This document shows positions 58,196 to 64,000 of a stretch of DNA of 64,000 bases, piece after piece. Every line of letters starts with the position of its first letter. The stretch's first letter is position 1. Below the pieces are notes generated by a model. The model was not told where the DNA came from and did no database searches. It saw only the letters and a list, made by a program, of their open reading frames with translations. Position numbers and translations under genes: made by a program. This stretch comes from Bacilli bacterium (GTDB taxonomy: Bacteria > Bacillota_I > Bacilli_A > RF39 > UBA660), in NCBI GenBank assembly GCA_017428485.1, contig JAFRQT010000011.1, positions 24,651-88,650 on the forward strand. Direction: 5' to 3'.

Positions 58196-58831
58196 ATGAA
58201 AAAGTTAAATATTTTGTATGAAGATAAACAATTAATAGTAGTATATAAAGAACCTAATTTACCAACAATAAAAAGCAATAATTTTAAAGATAATTTATAT
58301 AGTCAAGTATATGATTATTTACATAAAAAGAACCAGAAAGTATTTGTAGTGCATAGATTAGATAAAGATACAAGTGGACTTGTATTGTTTGCAAAAAATG
58401 AAATGGTTAAAGATGCATTGCAAAGAAATTGGGATAGTGTAAAAAGAATATATATAGCTATTGTTCATGGAAAAACAAAAGATAGTGGAATTATAAAATC
58501 ATATTTAAAAGAAACTAAAACATTATTAACTTATAGTACCAATGATAAAAGTGGCAAATATGCTGAAACAGAATATAAGACATTAATGTCAAATAATCAA
58601 TATTCTTTATTAGAACTTGACATTAAAACAGGACGTAAGAACCAGATAAGAGTACATATGAAAGACAACAATACTCCAATACTTGGGGATAGAAAGTATG
58701 GTATTAAAGATGGATTTAGACATATGATGTTACTTGCCAAAAGAATAGAATTTATTCATCCGGTAACGCACAAAACGATTAACATTGATTTAGAAGTACC
58801 AGGTGATTATTTAAAGCATTTAAAAAATTGA
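58196..58831 (+). CDS. RluA-family pseudouridine synthase
   Basis: 211 residues, without the N-terminal S4 domain. The catalytic segment VHRLDKDTSGLVLFAKN contains the Asp (about 57); KTGRKNQIRVHM and LGDRKYG complete the fold. It converts uridine to pseudouridine in rRNA or tRNA; the target site cannot be told. Short form like YlyB/TruC. Begins 3 bases after the ZIP gene. Confidence 0.9.
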   Translation: MKKLNILYEDKQLIVVYKEPNLPTIKSNNFKDNLYSQVYDYLHKKNQKVFVVHRLDKDTSGLVLFAKNEMVKDALQRNWDSVKRIYIAIVHGKTKDSGIIKSYLKETKTLLTYSTNDKSGKYAETEYKTLMSNNQYSLLELDIKTGRKNQIRVHMKDNNTPILGDRKYGIKDGFRHMMLLAKRIEFIHPVTHKTINIDLEVPGDYLKHLKN

Positions 58832-58845
58832 CATTTGTCAATTTT
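58824..58845. terminator. Bidirectional terminator
   Basis: AAAATTGACA (58824-58833) pairs with TGTCAATTTT (58836-58845), covering the stop codon region of two converging genes. Confidence 0.75.
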
Positions 58846-60785
58846 TATTTTGCTGCTAAACCACCATTTCTAGAAATAATACCTTTAGGTTTTTTATATT
58901 TAGAACCCTTTTTCATTATTTTTTTGGCAACTTCTATTTGTATTTTAGCTCTTTGTGACCAAGCTGTACTTGTTGTTGCATATGTCTTTTTTGTTAATTT
59001 GTCATATCCATACCAAATAGCGACACTATAATCTGGACTAAATGTTACAGTCCATGCATCTTGTACAACTCTTGTTGATAGTCCTAATTTCTTTAAATAT
59101 TTATCATCATAACTACTTGTTCCAGTTTTAGCGGAAATATCTGTTCCTTTGATTCTAACTCCTGATCTTGTTGCCTTCTTTAACATATAAGCAATCATAT
59201 AAGCTGTTGTTGCTTTCATAGCTCTATTTTTTTCAAAATTAAATTCTCTTACTTCTTCTTTACTACCATTTTTATATACTATTTTTGTTATTGAATGAGG
59301 TTCAGTAAAGTAACCACCATTTCCAAATGCTGAGTATGCAGCAGCAAGTTGTACTGGAGATACTCCTCTAAATGCACCAATTGAATGCGCTTCATGAATA
59401 TATTTTGAATTTTTAAAATATTCTGGAGTTATTCCAAGACCAGTAACAAATTTATTTATATTAGAGTTCTTTACTTTTTGAAATGCTTGTAGTGCGCATG
59501 TGTTCCTTGATCTAACAAGACATTGTTCTAAAGTTAGCATTCCTTGGTACTTATGGTCAACGTTATTCATTACTCCACCATTTGTGTACTTTACTGGTTT
59601 GTCTTCGAACATTGTATGTGTTCCCCAACCATTAAATTCTATACCAGGACCATAATCAAAAATTGGTTTTGCTGCACTTCCTGGATGTCTTTTAATTTGC
59701 GTTGCATAATTTAGTGACATTTCACTCTTTTTATTACGTCCAGCCCCTACAGCGATAATTGCACCAGTTTCATTGTCAATGGCGCCAATTCCAACTTGTA
59801 CTTTAGAATCTTTAAATTTATGTTTATTATAAAAATTGTTAATTATATCTTGCTTACTTTTTACCATAGTTGAATAAATATCCATTGATACTTCATAAGG
59901 ATTATTTCCGGTTCTATCAATTACTTCTTGCACTACTGTATCAATAAATCCTTGGTATTTATTGATTGAACTATTATGTTCTACTATAATGTCTTCGACA
60001 GAGACTTTTTTAGCCTCGCAAGCTTGTTCTTCAGTAATATATCCATGTCTTAGCATTAAATTGATAACTTCATTTTTTCTTGAATTTGTTTTATCTGGAT
60101 TTACATATGGATCATATTCACCAGGTGCTTGGAACATTCCAGCTATCATAGATGCTTCAACAAGATTTAAATCTTTAACGTCTTTATCAAAATAAGTATT
60201 ACTTGCCATTTGAACTCCATATGATCCAGCACCCAGGTAAGGGGAATTAACATAGAATTCCATTATTTCTTCTTTTGAATAATCACGTTCTATTTTAAAC
60301 ATTGATATATATATATCAGTAAACTTACGTATTACTCCATCTATTCCTTTACTTTCATTTGAAGTAAAAGTGTTTTTTGACACTTGCATTGTTATTGTTG
60401 AAGCACCACCAGCATTATTTCCAGTTAGAAAACCATATCCTGCTTTGAAGAATCTATATATATCAAAACCATGATGTTCAAAATATCTAGCGTCTTCTGT
60501 TGCGATAATAGCGTCTATTAAAACTTGTGGTAACTCCTCATAATTAATAATAATTCTTTTTTCATTTCCAATTGTAGCAATTATTGTCCCTGAAGCATCG
60601 TAAATATTAGATGATTCTTTTCTATATAATAATTCACTTTGGAATTCTGGAGCATTGTAATAAATATAAGTTGAGAAGCCGCAAAAAAACAATAAGCCAA
60701 AAAATAAGACAGACAAAAAAATAATGGTTAGTCTGCATAGTATTTTTTTATTTGCTAGTTGTTTATCTTTTTGCTTTTTTTTCAT
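58845..60785 (-). CDS. Class A penicillin-binding protein (PBP1)
   Basis: 646 residues from the ATG at 60785 (GAGGTTT upstream); one at 60797 is also in frame. A short basic tail and one membrane helix (about 17-42) are followed by a GT51 glycosyltransferase (IATEDARYFEHHGFD with the catalytic Glu; A-S-T-I-T-M-Q-V-S-K-N). The transpeptidase has S-A-A-K (in HPGSAAKP), S-R-N and K-T-G-T-S. It polymerises and cross-links peptidoglycan outside the membrane. Ends in a terminator shared with the pseudouridine synthase gene. Confidence 0.96.
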   Translation of the reverse strand: MKKKQKDKQLANKKILCRLTIIFLSVLFFGLLFFCGFSTYIYYNAPEFQSELLYRKESSNIYDASGTIIATIGNEKRIIINYEELPQVLIDAIIATEDARYFEHHGFDIYRFFKAGYGFLTGNNAGGASTITMQVSKNTFTSNESKGIDGVIRKFTDIYISMFKIERDYSKEEIMEFYVNSPYLGAGSYGVQMASNTYFDKDVKDLNLVEASMIAGMFQAPGEYDPYVNPDKTNSRKNEVINLMLRHGYITEEQACEAKKVSVEDIIVEHNSSINKYQGFIDTVVQEVIDRTGNNPYEVSMDIYSTMVKSKQDIINNFYNKHKFKDSKVQVGIGAIDNETGAIIAVGAGRNKKSEMSLNYATQIKRHPGSAAKPIFDYGPGIEFNGWGTHTMFEDKPVKYTNGGVMNNVDHKYQGMLTLEQCLVRSRNTCALQAFQKVKNSNINKFVTGLGITPEYFKNSKYIHEAHSIGAFRGVSPVQLAAAYSAFGNGGYFTEPHSITKIVYKNGSKEEVREFNFEKNRAMKATTAYMIAYMLKKATRSGVRIKGTDISAKTGTSSYDDKYLKKLGLSTRVVQDAWTVTFSPDYSVAIWYGYDKLTKKTYATTSTAWSQRAKIQIEVAKKIMKKGSKYKKPKGIISRNGGLAAK

Positions 60786-60927
60786 TTTAAACCTCAACTT
60801 AATTCTATATTATATTACAAATATATTATAAACGAAATAGTAAATTTTATTTATTTTGTGATATTTATGTGATAATTGATAAAATATGATATAATTATAG
60901 TACATTATATTAAAAGGAATGGTTATT

Positions 60928-61863
60928 ATGATGAAGTGTGTTGTTATTTATAATCCTAATAGTGGTAAATTAAGTAACAGGAATGATATTAAAAAAATAT
61001 ATAAAATATTTGAAAATTATGGATATGAAACAGAGATAATTTATACAGAATATAAAGGTCATGCAAAAGAAATTACGAAAAAATTAAAAAATGTTGATTT
61101 ACTTATGTGTGCTGGTGGAGATGGAACATTAAATGAAGTAATATCTGGAAATATTGAAAGAAAAGATCCAATATTACTTGGACATTTACCACTTGGAAGT
61201 GTTAATGATGTAGCTCATATGTATGGAATGACTAATAACACTGAAAAAAATATAGTAATGCTTTTAAATGGTAAAAAGAAAAATATTGATGTTTGTTTGA
61301 TTAATGGCAATCCGTTTGTATATGTAGCGTGTATTGGTGCATATGTTGATATATCATATGCAACTCCAAGAAAATTAAAAGAAAAGTATGGAAGACTCGC
61401 TTATATTTTATATGGAATTAAACAATTGAAACAAAAACTAAAATTCTTTAATGTTAAATATACTGTAGATGGAGTTAGTCAAGAAAAAAGATTTTCATTT
61501 ATATTTATAACCAATTCTAATAGAGTCGGTGGAATGCCTAATATTTATGATGATGTTAAGCTTGACGATAATAAATTTGAAGTCTTAATGTGTGATATTA
61601 AAAATAAATGGGATATATTTAAAGCATTATATCATTTAAAAAGAAAAGATTTAGATAAAATACCAATGTTTACATATTTAAAAACTGATAATTTGAGATT
61701 AGAGTTTGATGAAGTACCACCATCATGGTGTATAGATGGTGATGAACTTCCACATGATACGAATATATTTGAAATTAAAGTTAATAAAGACAATCACATG
61801 ATGCTTCCTGCTAAAAACATTAATAAATTATTTGAAAATGTTGATGAAGAAGATTTGAGTTAG
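60928..61863 (+). CDS. Diacylglycerol/lipid kinase family protein (YegS/DagK)
   Basis: 311 residues from the ATG at 60928 (AAGGA 9 bases upstream; 60931 is also possible). VIYNPNSGK at the start, AGGDGTLNEVISG, LGHLPLGSVNDVAHMYGM and WCIDGDELP near the end are the ATP, substrate and metal blocks of the family. It phosphorylates diacylglycerol or another lipid, feeding phospholipid synthesis. The exact lipid is unknown. The stop codon lies in a terminator-like hairpin. Confidence 0.9.
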   Translation: MMKCVVIYNPNSGKLSNRNDIKKIYKIFENYGYETEIIYTEYKGHAKEITKKLKNVDLLMCAGGDGTLNEVISGNIERKDPILLGHLPLGSVNDVAHMYGMTNNTEKNIVMLLNGKKKNIDVCLINGNPFVYVACIGAYVDISYATPRKLKEKYGRLAYILYGIKQLKQKLKFFNVKYTVDGVSQEKRFSFIFITNSNRVGGMPNIYDDVKLDDNKFEVLMCDIKNKWDIFKALYHLKRKDLDKIPMFTYLKTDNLRLEFDEVPPSWCIDGDELPHDTNIFEIKVNKDNHMMLPAKNINKLFENVDEEDLS

Positions 61864-61877
61864 TCAAATCTTCTTTA
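61847..61877 (+). terminator. Hairpin at the end of the lipid kinase gene
   Basis: AAGAAGATTTGA (61847-61858) and TCAAATCTTCTT (61864-61875) are perfect 12-base arms. The T tract after it is broken, so termination strength is uncertain. Confidence 0.6.
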
Positions 61878-61956
61878 CATTTTTAATGTTAATTTTATGT
61901 TGAAATAATAATACTATATTTCTTTTAGCTTATAATATATGTGTAGGAGTTTAGAT

Positions 61957-62919
61957 ATGGAAATATTAAAAGCATTAGTATTACTTATAATAGGTTTTGT
62001 ACTTTTGGTAAAAGCCTCAGATATTTTTGTAGATGCAGTAAGTTCTATTGCAACTAATTTTAAAATGTCTAAAATGATGATAGCTCTTACCATAGCAGCG
62101 TTTGGAACTTGTGCTCCAGAACTTGCCATATCATTTAATAGTATTAGGAGTGGTGTAGGAGATATTGCTCTTGCAAACGTACTAGGAAGTAATGTGGTTA
62201 ATATTTTACTTGTTATAGGACTTGCGGCTTGTGTCGCGCCAATAAAAGTAAAAGATGATGTTGTAAAAAAGGAGTTGCCAATATTATTATCTACTACAAC
62301 ATTATTTGCTCTTGCAATTTTAGCGCATTATATAGGACCAACTCCTGATCGTTTCATACTAAATAGATTTGATGGAATATTATTTGCAATATTATTTGTA
62401 TTATTCATTATATATATAATTTCTATTGTAAGAACAAAAAAGAGTGTTTTGGAAAGAGGAAAACCAAAATTTAGTATGGCTAAATCTATTATTTTAACTG
62501 TTCTTTGTTGTGTGGTAATTATATTTGCAAGTGATATGGTTGTAGACAATGCCAAACTATTAGCAAGCAGTTTAGATGTTAGTACAAAAATTATCACAAT
62601 GACATTAGTAGTTATTGGAACATCTTTACCTGAAATGACTATGACAGTGACAGCTGCCAAAAAAGGAGAGTTTGATATCGCACTTGGAAATATAATTGGC
62701 ACTAATATATTTAATATTGGAGTCGTTTTAGGATTACCTTTAATGATTTATGGAGGCTTTTCATCTGCCCATTTTAACTTAATAGATATACTTGCTGTTC
62801 TAAGCGCAGCAGTAGTTTTATATTTATTTGCACGTAATGATAAGGTACTCTCTAGAGCAGAAGGTGTAGCAATGTTACTGATATTTATAGCATACTATGC
62901 TTATATACTAATTATATAA
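61957..62919 (+). CDS. Na+/Ca2+ antiporter family (CaCA, YrbG-like)
   Basis: 320 residues from the ATG at 61957 (AGGAG upstream); a GTG at 61939 is rejected. About ten membrane helices. The two alpha repeats are visible as TIAAFGTCAPELAISF (about 48-63) and LVVIGTSLPEMTMTV (about 222-236), with the ion-binding Glu in each, and N-V-L-G-S-N-V-V-N and N-I-I-G-T-N-I-F-N after each. It exchanges Na+ or H+ for Ca2+. With the Ca2+-type P-ATPase at 4931 this gives two calcium exit routes. Confidence 0.93.
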   Translation: MEILKALVLLIIGFVLLVKASDIFVDAVSSIATNFKMSKMMIALTIAAFGTCAPELAISFNSIRSGVGDIALANVLGSNVVNILLVIGLAACVAPIKVKDDVVKKELPILLSTTTLFALAILAHYIGPTPDRFILNRFDGILFAILFVLFIIYIISIVRTKKSVLERGKPKFSMAKSIILTVLCCVVIIFASDMVVDNAKLLASSLDVSTKIITMTLVVIGTSLPEMTMTVTAAKKGEFDIALGNIIGTNIFNIGVVLGLPLMIYGGFSSAHFNLIDILAVLSAAVVLYLFARNDKVLSRAEGVAMLLIFIAYYAYILII

Positions 62920-62921
62920 AG

Positions 62922-62957
62922 TTGAAAAAATACTTAAAATAACATATAATATGTTAT
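62922..62957 (+). promoter_or_regulatory. Promoter with palindromic operator before the E2-like gene
   Basis: TTGAAA (62922-62927) and TATAAT (62945-62950) are spaced by 17 bases. ATAACATAT (62939-62947) and ATATGTTAT (62949-62957) form a perfect 9-base palindrome around one A, lying across the -10. A repressor bound here would block the promoter. Confidence 0.65.
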
Positions 62958-62982
62958 ATCATTTTGTGAAAAGAGGTTTTTT

Positions 62983-63867
62983 ATGAAGAAAAAATTTGGT
63001 GACAGAAGAGATGGAGTAAAAGTAAGACATTTTGATGGAATGCATAATCTTATGTTAGAGGTTATGCCTAAAAGATGTGATTCTGATGTTTACATGAATG
63101 TTAAAATTGATGTAACTAATTTAATTAAATATGTTGAAGACTATAAGAAAAAGAATCCTGAGAATAGAATTACTTATTTCCATGCTTTTGCAATGGCTTT
63201 AGGCAAAGTAATTTATAATAGACCGTTATTAAATAGATATATTATTAATAGAAGTTATTATGATAGAAAAGATGTTATTTTTGCGTTTAGTGCTAAAGTA
63301 GCGTTTAATGATAAAAGTGAAGAAATGATGATTGGTGTTAATATCGAAAAAGATGATAACATATTTAGTGTTAGAGATAAAATAGCTAAGAGAGTAGAAG
63401 CATTAAGAAATACTAAAACTGAAACAGATGATAAGAGAAGTGGAACAAATGATGCAGTTGACATTGTTGGGCGATTACCTAAAGGATTAAGAAAATTAGT
63501 TATGAAAGTATTTAAATCTCTTGATAATCATGATATGTTACCAAAAGACATGATTGAAGACAATTTGTACTATAGTACTGCAATTCTTTCTAATCTAGGA
63601 AATTTAGGAATAGGATCTATTTATCATCATTTAACTGATTTTGGTACTAGTTCTATTCTAGCTACTATGGGTAAAATTCACAAAGAACCTATTGTAGATG
63701 AGAAAGGAAAAATAAAAGCAGTAGATGTTTGTGATTTTGGAGTTAATTTAGATGAAAGAATTGCAGATGGATATTATTTTGCTAAGTCATTACAATTACT
63801 TGAATATATTATAGCAAATCCAAAATTATTAGAAGGTAGAGCAGATGAAAGAATCGAAATTAAGTAA
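62983..63867 (+). CDS. Stand-alone E2-like acyltransferase domain, active site altered
   Basis: 294 residues. The fold is the catalytic domain of 2-oxo acid dehydrogenase E2/chloramphenicol acetyltransferase: MNVKIDVTNLIKYVEDYKKKNPENRITYFHAFAMALGKVI, then ILSNLGNLG and DFGTSSILATMGK. No lipoyl or E1-binding domain is present. The catalytic H-x-x-x-D-G motif reads E-R-I-A-D-G near residue 270, so the His is replaced by Glu. The usual chemistry therefore looks lost, and a different function is likely. GAGG precedes the ATG. Its end overlaps a charged reading frame that continues past the window. Confidence 0.8.
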   Translation: MKKKFGDRRDGVKVRHFDGMHNLMLEVMPKRCDSDVYMNVKIDVTNLIKYVEDYKKKNPENRITYFHAFAMALGKVIYNRPLLNRYIINRSYYDRKDVIFAFSAKVAFNDKSEEMMIGVNIEKDDNIFSVRDKIAKRVEALRNTKTETDDKRSGTNDAVDIVGRLPKGLRKLVMKVFKSLDNHDMLPKDMIEDNLYYSTAILSNLGNLGIGSIYHHLTDFGTSSILATMGKIHKEPIVDEKGKIKAVDVCDFGVNLDERIADGYYFAKSLQLLEYIIANPKLLEGRADERIEIK

Positions 63868-64000
63868 AGAAGAAAAAAGATTATTAAAAGAAGAGAATAA
63901 AAGAAAAAAAGAAGAATTAAAAGAATTAAAAAGACAACAAAAGAAAGAAGAAAAAGAAAGAAAACTTGCTGAAAAAATCAGAAAAAGGAATGAAAAAGAA
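63845..64000 (+). CDS. Start of a highly charged protein (partial)
   Basis: An ATG at 63845, with GAAGG about 9 bases upstream inside the preceding gene, opens a frame that stays open to the right edge (52 codons). It is almost all Lys, Glu and Arg in a continuous helix, perhaps a coiled-coil N-terminal arm. It overlaps the E2-like gene by 23 bases, so the two are probably translated together. No function can be assigned. Confidence 0.6.
   Translation, partial: MKESKLSKEEKRLLKEENKRKKEELKELKRQQKKEEKERKLAEKIRKRNEKE

Noticed and set aside
1..64000. CRISPR array, tRNA or rRNA genes, complete insertion sequence, prophage
   Set aside because: No regularly spaced repeats, no cloverleaf-like sequences with a T-arm, no rRNA, no transposase or phage structural genes were recognised.
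1..64000. Mollicute genetic code (TGA as Trp)
   Set aside because: Several genes end at TGA in good context (30345, 58829) and conserved Trp residues are encoded by TGG.

Overview
The window reads as a chromosomal segment of a low-GC (visibly well under 35% GC) Gram-positive bacterium of the Bacillota, probably an uncultured gut-type lineage. The evidence is the strong Shine-Dalgarno signals (GGAGG/GGTGAT), consensus TTGACA-N17-TATAAT promoters, many short U-tailed terminators, long-form HPF, a cell wall gene set (murF, ddl, murI, a class A PBP) and relatives of sporulation or germination proteins (SpoIID, SpoIIQ, a CwlC-type amidase, CwlJ). TGA is used as a stop (for example at 30345 and 58829) and TGG as Trp, so this is the standard code, not the Mycoplasma code. 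I see no rRNA, tRNA, CRISPR array or complete insertion sequence. Species and order cannot be fixed from this alone.

Layout. 1-1800: the 5' part of a repeat-bearing surface protein (minus strand) diverges from rplM-rpsI, which has a probable L13 leader. 1880-4870: a nucleoside deoxyribosyltransferase-like gene, an Abi_2/AbiF-type HEPN protein and an HtrA protease. 4930-12050: Ca2+-type P-ATPase, a degenerate phosphoglycerate-mutase-like protein, RDD protein, rpiB, and a SpoIID/SpoIIQ-like pair. 12060-15020: a complete agr-type quorum-sensing locus split into convergent halves (agrA-agrC on plus, agrB-agrD on minus), with a paired LytTR-type operator upstream of agrB. 15100-18500: csp, hpf, secA. 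18600-20370: tandem HD-domain genes, one degenerate, one fused to a Nudix domain. 20400-27450: an accessory, partly decayed stretch with a deleted rhuM, two SEC-C zinc-motif remnants around a nucleoside phosphorylase, several short repeats, a tetR/feoB deletion scar, a CDF metal exporter and a Cys-rich metallothionein-like peptide.

27580-33460: prs, GNAT, a lipase-like DUF2974 protein, a SirTM-like sirtuin, GtrA, HAD and rdgB. 33475-40650: a long NAD operon (pncA, unknown, pncB, Nudix, nadE, unknown, nadD, cinA/pncC, nrtR, trxB) driven by a perfect consensus promoter with two TGTTAWTAACA palindromes. NrtR encoded inside the operon is the natural candidate repressor. The operon recycles nicotinamide and nicotinate through PncA, PncB, NadD and NadE. 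Two sirtuin-family proteins (30358 and 56704) are NAD consumers in the same window.

40640-50760: an ASCH-APH fusion, a zinc-dependent phospholipase C-like protein, HAD proteins, a CwlC-type amidase, a coiled-coil membrane protein, CwlJ, a phosphoglycerate-mutase-family phosphatase, DUF1015, a short GH13 enzyme and small proteins. 50880-60790: envelope genes (a hydrolase, then membrane-fused murF, then ddl; murI; class A PBP) mixed with a sirtuin, a ZIP transporter and a pseudouridine synthase. 60900-64000: a lipid-kinase family protein, a Na+/Ca2+ exchanger family protein, a stand-alone E2-like acyltransferase with an altered active site, and the start of a highly charged protein at the right edge.
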